Source: Burkholderiales bacterium (lineage in GTDB: Bacteria; Pseudomonadota; Gammaproteobacteria; Burkholderiales; Usitatibacteraceae). From it: a DNA stretch of 52,594 nucleotides. This document shows positions 16,584 through 25,722 of the stretch, piece by piece (positions within the stretch are counted from its first letter, which is position 1; each line of letters opens with the position of its first letter). The notes under the pieces were generated by a model. That model made no database searches and was not told where the DNA came from. It saw only the letters and a program-made list of their open reading frames with translations. The position numbers and the translations under genes were made by a program. The stretch spans positions 1-52,594 of the forward strand of contig JANYBL010000055.1 of NCBI GenBank assembly GCA_025360815.1. Reading direction: 5' to 3'.

Positions 16584-19088
16584 ATGAAAATTATTAACGG
16601 ACAATTCGCCCCCCTCATTGTTGGAATTCTGCTCGCAACGGGATCAGGCTTGGTGCATGCACAAAGAAGCGGCATGACACCACCAGCCAACCCGCCATCA
16701 GTAGTACCAACATTACCCGCCACCCAAATCATCAAAGTCGCAGGTCTACAAGAACCCGTAAAGGTTATATTGGATAGATGGGGAGTGCCGCATATTTATG
16801 CAATGAATCAAGATGATGTTTTTTTCGCGCAAGGTTTTAACGCCGCGCGTGACCGGTTGTTTCAGATTGATTTGTGGCGACGGCGCGGCTTGGGCAAGTT
16901 GTCGTCCGTGTTCGGCGCGGGCTTTGTGGAGCAAGACAAAGCAACGCGACAATTTTTGTATCGCGGCGGAATGGAGAAAGAATGGCTCTCCTACGGTAAA
17001 AATGCGAATCGCGTTGCGACCAGTTTTGTCGCAGGCATAAATGCGTATATTGATTTAATCGCGATTGATCCCAAGCGGATGCCCCTCGAATTTGGCTATT
17101 TCGGCTATACACCTGAAAAATGGGCAGCCGAAGATGTGGTGCGAATCCGTAGCCATGGCCTGACGCGCAATGTGCTATCAGAAGTGGCGCGGGCCAACGT
17201 GGCCTGTCGGGCAGATCTGAAATCCGATGAAATTCGCGCCCCGCTTTCGCCGAAATGGGAAACAAAAATACCAGAGGGTCTTGACCCGTGTTTGCCGAAG
17301 GATTTGCTCAAGGTATTTAGTTTGGCCACGCAAGGGGTCATCGTCGCGGAAAAATCATCAGCCACCGGCACAGGCCCGCGTGCCGACGCGGGGCAGGAAC
17401 TTCACCTTGCGATGATCAATGCTGACCCCAGCAACGAAACCACGGAAGGCAGCAACGCCTGGGTGATCGCCCCGTCAAAATCCGCCACCGGACGTGCGAT
17501 TTTAGCCAATGATCCGCATCGCGCGTTTTCGACGCCATCGCTGCGATACATCGCGCATTTGAGTGCACCAGGGTTAGATGTGATCGGCGCGGGCGAGCCG
17601 GCGCTACCGGGCATTTCTATCGGTCACAACGGTACCATTGCTTTCGGTCTGACCATTTTCAGCATTGATCAAGAAGACCTCTACGTTTACGAAATTAATC
17701 CTGCCAACCCGATGGAGTACAGGTATCAAGGGGCTTGGGAAAAAATGCGGTCCATCAAAGAGACGATTCAGGTGAAAGGCGGCGAGCCGGTCAATGTTGA
17801 GCTACTGTTCACGCGCCACGGGCCGATGATTTTTATCGAGAAGGAAAAAAATCGCGCGTTTGCCGTGCGCGCTGGTTGGCTTGAAGCGGGTATGGCGCCC
17901 TACTTCGGCAGCATTGACTATATGTACGCCAAAAATTTCACCGAATTCAAACGGGCGATGTTGAATTGGGGCGCACCGTCAGAAAATCAGGTTTATGCGG
18001 ACACGGCGGGCAATATCGGCTGGGCACCTGGCGGCCTCACGCCGATTCGCGCCAACTGGGATGGGCTACTCCCCGTGCCCGGCGACGGACGATATGAGTG
18101 GGCCGGATTTTTGTCAGGCGATAAGTTACCGTCTGTTTATAACCCCAAGCGGGGATGGTTTGCATCTTCTAACGAGATGAATTTACCGCCGGCCTATTCA
18201 TATCGATATCGCGAACGTAAATTGGGTTTTGAATGGGCCAACACGGCACGCATCCAACGCGCCAGCGAACTGCTCGCCAAACCCGGAAAATTTTCGCTTG
18301 AAGCCATGATGCAGATGCAAAGCGATGTCTTGTCGGTTCACGCTCGTCGCGTCATTGCACTGCTGAAACCCCTACGTTCCACTGATGCAAACACAACGGC
18401 AGCGCTATCGTTGCTAACGCGGTGGGACGCCAGAGAAACACCAGAATCCGCTGCGACTGCATTGTTTGAAGTGTGGATGGCAAGGCATTTGGGCGTCGCG
18501 TTCAAAGACGCGGTGCTAAGTGCGGCTGCGGCTGGCATTATCGCGCAGCCCAATATTGAGGCAGTCATTAACGGCTTGGAAAATCCGTCGGTCCACTTTG
18601 GCAAAAACGCCATGAAGAAGCGTGACCAAGTGATGCTTGTCAGCCTCAAGGCGGCGTTTGAGAGCTTGCAACAACTTTATCGCATGAACGGTAGAAGTGC
18701 CGACTCGAGTCTGTGGCACTGGTCTGATCTGCATTACGCCTTGCTTGAGCACCCGTTAGCCAATGCAGTCGATACCGCGACAAAAGCCAAACTCAATGTC
18801 GGACCGATGGCAAAAGCCGGCGGCGCCAATACGCTCAATGTATCGAGCTACAACGCGGCGACATTCCAACAAACGGGCGGCGCGTCATTTCGCATTGTTG
18901 TCGATGTTGGCAATTGGGACCAGTCGCGCGCCGTCAATACGCCTGGTCAATCCGGCAACGTTGACAGCCCGCATTACCGCGATCTCGCTGAAAAATGGTC
19001 AAAGGGCGAATACTTCCCGCTGCTCTATTCGCGGAAAATGATCGACGATGCGGCCGAACAGCGCTTTGAATTGCAGCCCGCGAAATAA
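16584..19088 (+). CDS. Penicillin acylase family (Ntn-hydrolase) secreted amidase
   Basis: An 834-residue preproprotein with a cleavable-looking signal peptide (hydrophobic 9-23, then VHAQ). The alpha part includes DRWGVPHIYA and GFNAARDRLFQIDLWRRRGLG. Autocleavage should expose Ser290 in TEGSNAWVI, the N-terminal nucleophile of the beta chain, after a spacer ending near NETTEG; the beta chain carries NDPHR and the late NTLNVSSYN region. Family members hydrolyse amides such as beta-lactam side chains, acyl-homoserine lactones (PvdQ/QuiP) or cyclic peptides in the periplasm. Substrate cannot be read from the sequence; AHL or phenylacetyl-amide activity are both possible. A TATAAT box at 16509-16514 is a plausible promoter element. 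A strong hairpin follows the gene. Confidence 0.9.
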   Translation: MKIINGQFAPLIVGILLATGSGLVHAQRSGMTPPANPPSVVPTLPATQIIKVAGLQEPVKVILDRWGVPHIYAMNQDDVFFAQGFNAARDRLFQIDLWRRRGLGKLSSVFGAGFVEQDKATRQFLYRGGMEKEWLSYGKNANRVATSFVAGINAYIDLIAIDPKRMPLEFGYFGYTPEKWAAEDVVRIRSHGLTRNVLSEVARANVACRADLKSDEIRAPLSPKWETKIPEGLDPCLPKDLLKVFSLATQGVIVAEKSSATGTGPRADAGQELHLAMINADPSNETTEGSNAWVIAPSKSATGRAILANDPHRAFSTPSLRYIAHLSAPGLDVIGAGEPALPGISIGHNGTIAFGLTIFSIDQEDLYVYEINPANPMEYRYQGAWEKMRSIKETIQVKGGEPVNVELLFTRHGPMIFIEKEKNRAFAVRAGWLEAGMAPYFGSIDYMYAKNFTEFKRAMLNWGAPSENQVYADTAGNIGWAPGGLTPIRANWDGLLPVPGDGRYEWAGFLSGDKLPSVYNPKRGWFASSNEMNLPPAYSYRYRERKLGFEWANTARIQRASELLAKPGKFSLEAMMQMQSDVLSVHARRVIALLKPLRSTDANTTAALSLLTRWDARETPESAATALFEVWMARHLGVAFKDAVLSAAAAGIIAQPNIEAVINGLENPSVHFGKNAMKKRDQVMLVSLKAAFESLQQLYRMNGRSADSSLWHWSDLHYALLEHPLANAVDTATKAKLNVGPMAKAGGANTLNVSSYNAATFQQTGGASFRIVVDVGNWDQSRAVNTPGQSGNVDSPHYRDLAEKWSKGEYFPLLYSRKMIDDAAEQRFELQPAK

Positions 19089-19121
19089 ATTGGCTTCGTT
19101 TTATTCGCAAGTAAAGTGCAA

Positions 19122-19160
19122 TAAAAGCGGCATCAAGCAATGCTTGATGCCGCTGACTTT
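19122..19160. terminator. Bidirectional intrinsic terminator
   Basis: A near-perfect 14-base inverted repeat (AGCGGCATCAAGCA, 19126-19139, and its complement, 19141-19154) lies between the convergent acylase and DUF418 genes. It is flanked by ATAAAA on the left and GACTTTT on the right, giving T-runs for both strands. Confidence 0.8.
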
Positions 19161-19218
19161 TGTCAACGCATATCGCCTATCTGCGCTAATCCGCACCAAT
19201 CGGCAAAATCCCTAGAAC

Positions 19219-21198
19219 CTAGGTTGCTGCACGCGACGGCATCGCAGCATCTCTGTCAATGACGAACTTAGGCATTTGTCGGTAGGTGAACCCGCGCCAT
19301 AGCCACTCCATTGGGCCGTATTTGAACCGCGACAACCACCAGTGGCTGAACACAATTTGAAGGCTATACACAACGACCACAAACAGGAGCTGCTGGCCGC
19401 GCGGCATGCCCCAATGGCCAAGGCCGTAGCCATAGAAATAAATCGCGCAAATTAGCGATTGCATCAAATAATTCGTCAGCGCCATCCGTCCTGGCGCAGC
19501 GAGGATACTGATTTTAGCGAACACCGTTTTGCTATGCAGCATTAACACGACCAGCCCGACATAGCCTAAGCACGCCGGCAAATTTCCCAGCATCTGAATG
19601 CCGTGCGCCAAGCTAAAGCCATCCGTCGTGTTACCCGGTACATGCGAAACGGCAAAGAGGCTGCCAAGCAAGCCCAAGCCAACCCCGAGCGGAATGCCGA
19701 TCAACGCCAGTTTGCGGAAAAACGGCAGATGCCCAGCTGTATTTTCCATCACACCGGACCGGACAAACCAAACTCCCAGCAAGAACATGCCAATCAGCAC
19801 AGTAGCAAATCCCGCATCACCGGCAACCTTACCCGGGAATTCAAGCGCGCGCATTTCCACACCTTCAAGGTATGTTCCCCGCGCGAACACGCGCTCCTCG
19901 TTGCGCTTTTCCTCAGCTTGCGCCGCAAGGCGCTTGGCCTTTTCGGCTTTCTTTTCAGCCTTCTTTTCAGCTTCGGTTTTTTCAGGTTCGGCCTTTTCGG
20001 ACTTCGTGTTGGACGTTGTGTTGGACGCTGTGTTGGACTTTCTCTCCGCCACTTTTTCGGCCGCTTTTTCCACTTTGACGGCAGGCGGGGTTTCAGCTGG
20101 TTTGTCAACTGCGCCGCTGGCGGCTGCAGTGGCAATCGCGTTCCCAGTTGCCGTCATCGTTGTTGTTGTCGAGCCGGTTGTCGCGCCTGTTGTCGTGCCG
20201 GTTGTCGCGGCTGTCTCTGCGGTTGTAGCGTTGGCTGCTGGTGTTGTCACCGCCACGACTGCAGCAGGCACATCGGGATCTACCGGCGCTAAATATTGCG
20301 AAAGACCACCGACAAACATCATCGAAGCCATAAATAAATAGGCTGTTACACCAAGGCGCACGCCGCGTTTGGCGAAGGGGTTGTGGTATTTCGCTGACAG
20401 CCATCCCGTCACCACCACCAAGGGGCCGATCAATGACAAGGGAATACGAGGCTCTTTAGGTCCATGCGGCAGCACCCAAAACACGATGGCGGCAATGGAC
20501 ACCAAGATGCCAATGCTCAACAACACAACGGCGATGATCGGCAGCTGATGCCCGCGAATCGATATCAGACGTTCATTGCGCATGTAAAGCGCCATTAAGC
20601 CAACCATCGCAAGCCCGGCCACAAAGGCAAAAAATTCATTGAATAAAAAGCCCAGTCCGAAGGCAATAACCATTGCACCAACGATGTAACGCCACGTGCC
20701 ATGCATCAAAATCAACAGCGCACCAGCAGCTACCGCATAGCTAAATAAAATATCGCCCGGCCATAGAAAAATAAAGTGAACCGCGCCAAACACTGCCAGC
20801 GCCAGGATGCGCCGCAAATACGGCATCAGAAACGGTCGTCCCGCCCGCTCGGCACGGGTCATCATGACGGCAAATCCCATGCCGAAGAGAAGGGAAAAAA
20901 TTGTCCAAAATTTGCCCTGAACAAAATAATTAACAAACCAGGTTGCAACCCAATCAATGCCCGTTGCGGTCAGCGGTATGCCCTCGCCCATCGCCTGCAT
21001 CGCGCGGTTGAAGTACTCAATATTCATCATAAAAATACCGATCAACGCAAAACCGCGTACTACGTCAAGCGCTTCGATACGCTGATCGGTGGGAATGGGG
21101 ACAAAAGGTAGCGCAGGCAGTATGGGAATCGATGCGGGAGAGCCCGCGAGAAGCGCGCCCGTGTCAGTCGAGCTGGATAGATGAGGATCAATCTGCAT
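19219..21198 (-). CDS. DUF418 (YeiB-type) multi-pass membrane protein with large insertion
   Basis: A 659-residue protein with the DUF418 layout: DVVRGFALIGIFMMNIEYF near residue 45, several membrane helices, the conserved FSLLFGMGFAVMM, a late conserved loop VFARGTYLEGVEMR, and a C-terminal helical block ending in PMEWLWRGFTYRQMP. DUF418 proteins are inner-membrane proteins of unknown function, sometimes linked to transport or envelope stress, and normally about 400 residues. The excess comes from about 133 residues at 304-436: first Thr/Ala-rich, then a Lys/Glu-rich likely helix, between the SQYL helix end and the conserved loop. An AGGGTG ribosome site precedes ATG 21198. It shares orientation with the ATP-grasp gene 251 bases upstream. 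Confidence 0.88.
   Translation of the reverse strand: MQIDPHLSSSTDTGALLAGSPASIPILPALPFVPIPTDQRIEALDVVRGFALIGIFMMNIEYFNRAMQAMGEGIPLTATGIDWVATWFVNYFVQGKFWTIFSLLFGMGFAVMMTRAERAGRPFLMPYLRRILALAVFGAVHFIFLWPGDILFSYAVAAGALLILMHGTWRYIVGAMVIAFGLGFLFNEFFAFVAGLAMVGLMALYMRNERLISIRGHQLPIIAVVLLSIGILVSIAAIVFWVLPHGPKEPRIPLSLIGPLVVVTGWLSAKYHNPFAKRGVRLGVTAYLFMASMMFVGGLSQYLAPVDPDVPAAVVAVTTPAANATTAETAATTGTTTGATTGSTTTTMTATGNAIATAAASGAVDKPAETPPAVKVEKAAEKVAERKSNTASNTTSNTKSEKAEPEKTEAEKKAEKKAEKAKRLAAQAEEKRNEERVFARGTYLEGVEMRALEFPGKVAGDAGFATVLIGMFLLGVWFVRSGVMENTAGHLPFFRKLALIGIPLGVGLGLLGSLFAVSHVPGNTTDGFSLAHGIQMLGNLPACLGYVGLVVLMLHSKTVFAKISILAAPGRMALTNYLMQSLICAIYFYGYGLGHWGMPRGQQLLFVVVVYSLQIVFSHWWLSRFKYGPMEWLWRGFTYRQMPKFVIDRDAAMPSRAAT
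19891..20289 (-). repeat. Low-complexity insertion inside the DUF418 gene
   Basis: The insertion consists of short, imperfect DNA repeats: a GTTGT/GCCGGTTGTCG-type run (about 20155-20240), three GTGTTGGAC units (about 20005-20040) and CTTTTCNGC units (about 19930-19995). On the minus strand these encode Thr/Ala runs, SNTASNTTSNTK, and EKTEAEKKAEKKAEKAKR. This looks like replication-slippage growth of a cytoplasmic or periplasmic loop. Confidence 0.75.
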
Positions 21199-21449
21199 GT
21201 TAGGACACCCTTTAATTTGAAAATAATCAAAACAAAACTGTTTTCCGCTAGCCCTGCAATCAAACTTGCGGTGTGTAATGGCTCACGCTGACTGACGTTC
21301 TCGGTAACCCGCCAAATCATCGATCAGACTATATCAGTGGTATTGATCACGCATCATACGCGCCTGACGAATTGCAGAATGGCCGGCTTGTAGCGTCAAA
21401 AAACGCGATGAACGCACTGACTGTGAACGTTCAAATTTCGTGTCAAATA

Positions 21450-22766
21450 TCACCCCTGCGCCGGAAAGCCGAGGATCACCGAAGCGAGGCGGTGCTTTTC
21501 CATTAAATTTTCCGCCGACATCCCGCCCATATTCATGCATGCATAGCGGTAGCTTTGCAGCCATTTGATCTCACGCTTAAGTTGGTTGCCGCTTTTCTTA
21601 AACAGCAGCACTTGTGCATCGGGATCAAATTGACGCAGTTTTTCGATTTCGGCCGTGCCCGGGAAATGTGGTTGCGGCAGCCCGTCGAATCGGCGGTATA
21701 CGAAGCTGGTAGCACATTTATATTTTCCCTTGCGGGTGGCTTTTAGGCGCTCAATATCGACTGTTTCGCCTAGCGCAAATTTGATGGCGACATCGTGTAA
21801 ATTAATGCCGTCAACCATCTCATATACGTCTGAGAACTGCGCGGCCATCCGCGGATTGACCTCAATAATTTTACAATCGCCCGAATGTGAACAAACGCGC
21901 AATTCAACATTAAACAGTCCAGAATCTAGCTGCAAGGCCTTGGCCACTGCAATCGTGGTTTCACGGATGTTGGTCTGCCATTCGGCCGGCAGACGGCTCG
22001 GATACTCCCAGCGCATGAAAGCATCAGTACCCGGATACATGACGGCATCGACAATGCCGATAACGCTCGTTTTTCCATTCTCAACAATGCCATCGACATT
22101 GACTTGAAAACCATCAATCAGTTGCTCAGCGAGCATGTAATGGCCGTTGATGTCAGTTGCGCCGAAGTGTTCAACGACGTCATTGAACGGCCGCACCAAG
22201 CGCTTGATGATATATTTTTCCCACGGACGGAAATTAAGATGATCTTTGAGGTCAGGAAAATCTTCCACCCGCCGCGCCAAAACCGAGTAAGCGGCTTTGA
22301 CGGGCTTTACAAAAAACGGGAAGGGTAAATCAATTTCGGATGCGCTGGCGACTGTATACGGAAAAGTGGCAAACGCAACGTTGGCATGTGGCATCGCGCG
22401 CGCTAGCAGCGTGCGCGCCAGGGCTTTGTGCTGGGCGTTCATCACGCCGTTAACACTTTGGGACGGCAACCCCAAACGCTGCGCCAACAACGCCGCCGTG
22501 ATCGCACCAAATTGCTCGTGGCTGGAAATAATGCCATCAATCTTTCGGTCCGCGGCGCCTCGGCCTTTTCCGCTACCGCCGTACTTTTCGACCAGCTTGT
22601 CGACAAAGCGAAAAATATCAAAAAACAACAATTTTGCGTTGCTTGGAAACTCGAACAAATCAAAGCCTTCATGGAAAAAGCGAGTATCGCTCCCCGTTTG
22701 AAAAACAGCACGGTTAAGTTGCGCGCGATCCCATTCCTGGTCGAAAAGTACGAGAATATTTTTCAC
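21450..22766 (-). CDS. Orphan ATP-grasp domain ligase
   Basis: A 438-residue protein of the ATP-grasp (carboxylate-amine/thiol ligase) superfamily. The N-terminal pre-ATP-grasp domain starts KNILVLFDQEWDR and contains DGIISSHEQFGAITAALLAQRLGLP. The ATP-binding part has FPFFVKPVKAAYSVLARRV, the hinge YMLAEQLIDGFQVNVDG and the metal-binding IIEVNPRMAAQFSDVYEM. Such enzymes join a carboxylate to an amine through an acyl-phosphate. No partner biosynthesis gene is adjacent, so the product is unknown. The start is GTG at 22766; there is no ribosome site, and a TATAAA box ends only nine bases upstream, so the mRNA may be leaderless. The C-terminal 100 residues (from about KYKCATSFVYRRFDG) form an extra region not typical of the minimal fold. 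Confidence 0.85.
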   Translation of the reverse strand: MKNILVLFDQEWDRAQLNRAVFQTGSDTRFFHEGFDLFEFPSNAKLLFFDIFRFVDKLVEKYGGSGKGRGAADRKIDGIISSHEQFGAITAALLAQRLGLPSQSVNGVMNAQHKALARTLLARAMPHANVAFATFPYTVASASEIDLPFPFFVKPVKAAYSVLARRVEDFPDLKDHLNFRPWEKYIIKRLVRPFNDVVEHFGATDINGHYMLAEQLIDGFQVNVDGIVENGKTSVIGIVDAVMYPGTDAFMRWEYPSRLPAEWQTNIRETTIAVAKALQLDSGLFNVELRVCSHSGDCKIIEVNPRMAAQFSDVYEMVDGINLHDVAIKFALGETVDIERLKATRKGKYKCATSFVYRRFDGLPQPHFPGTAEIEKLRQFDPDAQVLLFKKSGNQLKREIKWLQSYRYACMNMGGMSAENLMEKHRLASVILGFPAQG

Positions 22767-23102
22767 AGAGGGGTATTTATAATTGGCATTCGAGAGTCGG
22801 CATGAAATTGATGAAGAAGGTCGTCATAACCGTAACGGTCATAATGCGCATTGCGGCGCGGTCGCGGCCTGCCGACAGGAATACGATGATGCGGCTGATA
22901 CATATTGATCCACGCCTTGGATTTTAGCAGCCCAACGGCAGAAAATTCGTTATGCTTATGCTCTGGTCTTGTTTCCTTGATTGTCGGCATTTCACGGCAG
23001 TGAATCGGCAAACGATCCAAATTTTAAATGCGGCGACGGCGATTTCATCGCGTAAGATAGGGAAATCAAATCGTTGAACCGAATAACTTCAGAGGATTGC
23101 TA
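22767..23102. other. Divergent intergenic region, 336 bases
   Basis: This lies between the ATP-grasp gene (minus) and the small charged protein (plus). It contains a TATAAA box close to the ATP-grasp GTG on the minus strand and an AGAGGA ribosome site for the plus-strand gene. I see no gene inside. Confidence 0.55.
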
Positions 23103-23303
23103 ATGGCCAAACCCAACTACGACTTTGCAAAACGCCAACGCGAGCTGGCCAAAAAAGCCAAAAAAGAAGAAAAATTACGCAAGAAAGCCGCTGGCATCGC
23201 CGATGATGGCGTCGAGGACGCCACCGATGATGCTGACAGTGACGCGCCCGAGACAATTGATGGGGCCGCGAATACAACGACGGATAAACCAGCCGCGCAA
23301 TAG
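23103..23303 (+). CDS. Small charged conserved protein, unknown function
   Basis: A 66-residue protein beginning MAKPNYDFAKRQRELAKK. The N-terminal half is a highly basic helix (KKAKKEEKLRKK) and the C-terminal half is acidic and Asp/Thr-rich. Short proteins with this KPNYxFxKRQRELAKK opening are widespread in beta- and gammaproteobacteria, as I recall, and have no assigned function; binding to nucleic acid or the ribosome is a guess. ATG 23103 is preceded by AGAGGA at good spacing, which favours it over an ATG-like start six bases upstream. The acidic half is likely variable. Confidence 0.75.
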   Translation: MAKPNYDFAKRQRELAKKAKKEEKLRKKAAGIADDGVEDATDDADSDAPETIDGAANTTTDKPAAQ

Positions 23304-23521
23304 TTCTGGTATGCAGCAACTGTTCGGGACAGCAAACCGTAGTCGCGAATCTGCACCTGCAAAGCCATCGTTGCAATCCCGTCTAGACTTTTGAATCTGG
23401 GCTTGAATCTGGGGCGCCACCTGAGGCTGCTGTCAGCTGCATATAAGCCAATCTCGACGAACCAATACAATAAACAGCTGGATTAAAGTTTTTTTCGAAA
23501 TGAACACGTTGAAAGCAAACC

Positions 23522-24151
23522 GTGAACGCTCCTAACACCCCCACCGCAAACGGTGCGCTAAAGGCTGTCTGCATATACTGCGGCTCAAGCCCCGGTGAGA
23601 ACATTGCTTATCGCGAAGCAGCTGCCCTGTTGGGTCGCACCTTTGCTGAGCGTGGCATTCGTTTGATTTATGGCGGCGGCAGCGTGGGGCTCATGGGTGT
23701 GGCGGCGGACGCATGCTTGGCTGGCGGCGGGGAAGTGATCGGGGTGATACCTCAATTGCTGGTGGAGAAAGAAGTTGGACACAAGCACTTAACGAAAATG
23801 CACGTGGTCGAAAATATGCACGAACGTAAAGCGCTGATGACCGATTTGGCTGATGGTTTTATCGCGTTGCCCGGCGGATACGGCACGCTCGATGAACTAT
23901 TTGAGGCACTAACTTGGCTCCAGCTTGGCTACCATGTCAAACCTGTCGGCATTTTGAATGTGGCGGGGTTTTTTGACCACTTGTTGAAATTTATCGACCA
24001 CGCCCGCGATGAACGATTTTTACGACCGCAGCATCATGCTTCGCTGTCTATAGACGTTGATTTAACAAAGTTGTTGGAAAAAATGCAGGCGGCGGAAGCG
24101 CCCGATACCGCAAAATGGTTGGATGGGCATAAGCGTGAAATGACAGTGTAG
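23522..24151 (+). CDS. LOG-family nucleoside 5'-monophosphate phosphoribohydrolase
   Basis: A 209-residue Rossmann-like protein of the LONELY GUY (TIGR00730) family. The signature PGGYGTLDE spans 117-125 and the conserved Arg102-Lys103 lies in MHERKALM; the N-terminal strand VCIYCGSSPG and the GGGSVGLMG loop are also typical. Family members cleave ribose 5-phosphate from AMP or cytokinin nucleotides; bacterial versions are often labelled 'Rossmann fold nucleotide-binding protein'. The start is GTG at 23522 with only a weak ribosome site; the first 12 residues are not conserved. It stands alone, converging on pilZ. The cellular role in a non-plant-associated bacterium would be purine salvage or is unknown. 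Confidence 0.9.
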   Translation: MNAPNTPTANGALKAVCIYCGSSPGENIAYREAAALLGRTFAERGIRLIYGGGSVGLMGVAADACLAGGGEVIGVIPQLLVEKEVGHKHLTKMHVVENMHERKALMTDLADGFIALPGGYGTLDELFEALTWLQLGYHVKPVGILNVAGFFDHLLKFIDHARDERFLRPQHHASLSIDVDLTKLLEKMQAAEAPDTAKWLDGHKREMTV

Positions 24152-24252
24152 TCCGCTTGCGCAGCTCGGCACGAGGACAACGCGCTGGAAGGCCAGTCTG
24201 GATGCGGATCTTCGAAATTGATGCGATCGCAAAGTTGCTGCTTCTTGCCTCG

Positions 24253-24645
24253 CTACAATGTATGCGTCGTGCGATCCGATTTGGCGACCGGCGCCAAAAT
24301 ACCCTCAATTTTTTTCTTCAATTCTTTGCCAATTTCATTGTCTGGCAATTGAATCGCGACACCTTGCGGGCGATTTCCAGTCGCGTGCGCCGGATTGACC
24401 CATACGACTTTCCCCGCCATCGGCAATTTCGCGGGCTCATCGAGAAACGTAAGCACCACCAAAACTTCATCACCCAACTGGTGGTTTTTAGTGGTCTGCA
24501 TGAAAAGCCCGCCGCCTTTAAGCAGTGGCAGCCACGAGGCGTAGAGCGCACTTTTGCCCTTCAAGTTGAGCGAAATCACGTCGGGACGCTTGATCGGCGT
24601 GACGTTTGATGCACCCATCGTGGTGGTTGGTGGCGAGGCCGACAC
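24253..24645 (-). CDS. pilZ: Type IV pilus-type PilZ domain protein
   Basis: A 130-residue PilZ-domain protein of the subfamily found beside holB and needed for type IV pilus assembly in Pseudomonas and Xanthomonas. The sequence VISLNLKGKSALYASWLP, LLKGGGLFMQT, LGDEVLVVLTFLDEP and AGKVVWVNP matches that subfamily. The RxxxR and (D/N)xSxxG c-di-GMP-binding motifs are absent, as in other PilZ proteins of this type, so it probably does not bind c-di-GMP directly. I choose GTG 24645 because GAGGAG lies six bases before it; a TTG at 24663 would add six residues. It is last of the tmk-holB-pilZ group, 36 bases after holB. Confidence 0.88.
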   Translation of the reverse strand: MSASPPTTTMGASNVTPIKRPDVISLNLKGKSALYASWLPLLKGGGLFMQTTKNHQLGDEVLVVLTFLDEPAKLPMAGKVVWVNPAHATGNRPQGVAIQLPDNEIGKELKKKIEGILAPVAKSDRTTHTL

Positions 24646-24681
24646 AGTTAACTCCTCAGTCAATGAAATTTTGCTTGCTCT

Positions 24682-25722
24682 TCATTTTACAGCGCGTTGG
24701 TACGATATTAGCAATTGTTCGAGCAGAAGTCTCACGTTCAGCGGGTGATGGATTGAGCGACGCGCTTGGCGCAGCGCCGATTCATAGCGGAATAATTTTG
24801 TCAGCTGTACATGGCGCGCAATGTTCGCAATGGATTGTTTCTCATCAACATGATGACGCACATTGCCTGACATCTTGCTCAGTACCACATCGCTTACCCA
24901 AGTTTGCAACCACGTGACGATGTGATTGAGATCGGATTTTTCGAACGACTGCGCAGCGGCCATATAGTCCGCGGCAGGATCGGACAGCGCCGCTACAAAC
25001 GCTTTGCGGGCTGTTTGATATTCTGCGGCCGCGAATGTTACTGCATCAAGCGGCGACCCGCCGGCCATTGCAAGTGCCGATTCGGCTTGCGCCGCGTTTA
25101 ACCCAGTACCATGCTGCTGTAGCCAAGTAACCGCTTCCAAATTCTCAGGTGCGGGCAACAACACGCGTTGGCATCGGCTGCGAATGGTGGCCATCAGGCG
25201 AGCCATTTGATCGGTCACCAGCAAGATTACGGTTCGCGCGGATGGCTCCTCCAGCGTTTTAAGTAGCGCATTGGCTGCCGACATATTCATTGCTTCCGCA
25301 GGATGAATTACCAACACGCGAAAACCATCGCGGTGGGTGGATAGCGTCATGAAATCGGCGATGGCACGGATTTGATCAATCTTAATTTCCTTACTTTTTT
25401 TCTTGTCTTTGACATCCGGGTCGGAAAGGCCTTCCGCTTCAACGTCGTCGTCCACTAAAATTTCTGGCAATAGCTCGCGGTAATCGGGATGATTACCGTC
25501 GCGAAACCAATTACAGGCATCACAAACGCCGCAGGCAATGCCGCCCGCTCTTGCTTCGCCGCTGATCGGCGCTTCGCATAACAGCGATTGCGCCATCGCC
25601 CGGGCAAAATCAACTTTGCCGATCCCTTGGTTCCCATGAATCAAGAGCGCATGCGGCAATTTTTCACGCCGCGCAAGAAGCCCAGTTAACGGCCCCTGAT
25701 GCCATGGGAGGACATCAATCAT
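24682..25722 (-). CDS. holB: DNA polymerase III delta' subunit
   Basis: A 346-residue clamp-loader subunit. The P-loop region is GNQGIGKVDFA, with Val in place of Ser/Thr, typical of delta' which does not hydrolyse ATP. A zinc site is formed by CGVCDAC with an upstream Cys, followed by GNHPDY. The sensor/SRC region reads TLEEPSARTVILLVT and TIRSRCQRV. A charged linker (DVKDKKKSKEIKIDQIR) joins to the helical C-terminal domain. The start overlaps the end of tmk by eight bases, the usual tmk-holB arrangement, so it is co-transcribed with mltG and tmk upstream and pilZ downstream. Confidence 0.93.
   Translation of the reverse strand: MIDVLPWHQGPLTGLLARREKLPHALLIHGNQGIGKVDFARAMAQSLLCEAPISGEARAGGIACGVCDACNWFRDGNHPDYRELLPEILVDDDVEAEGLSDPDVKDKKKSKEIKIDQIRAIADFMTLSTHRDGFRVLVIHPAEAMNMSAANALLKTLEEPSARTVILLVTDQMARLMATIRSRCQRVLLPAPENLEAVTWLQQHGTGLNAAQAESALAMAGGSPLDAVTFAAAEYQTARKAFVAALSDPAADYMAAAQSFEKSDLNHIVTWLQTWVSDVVLSKMSGNVRHHVDEKQSIANIARHVQLTKLFRYESALRQARRSIHHPLNVRLLLEQLLISYQRAVK

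Noticed and set aside
19598-20341. Long plus-strand open frames opposite the DUF418 insertion
   Set aside because: They are mirror readings of the low-complexity tract. The minus-strand DUF418 frame runs through with conserved domains on both sides.
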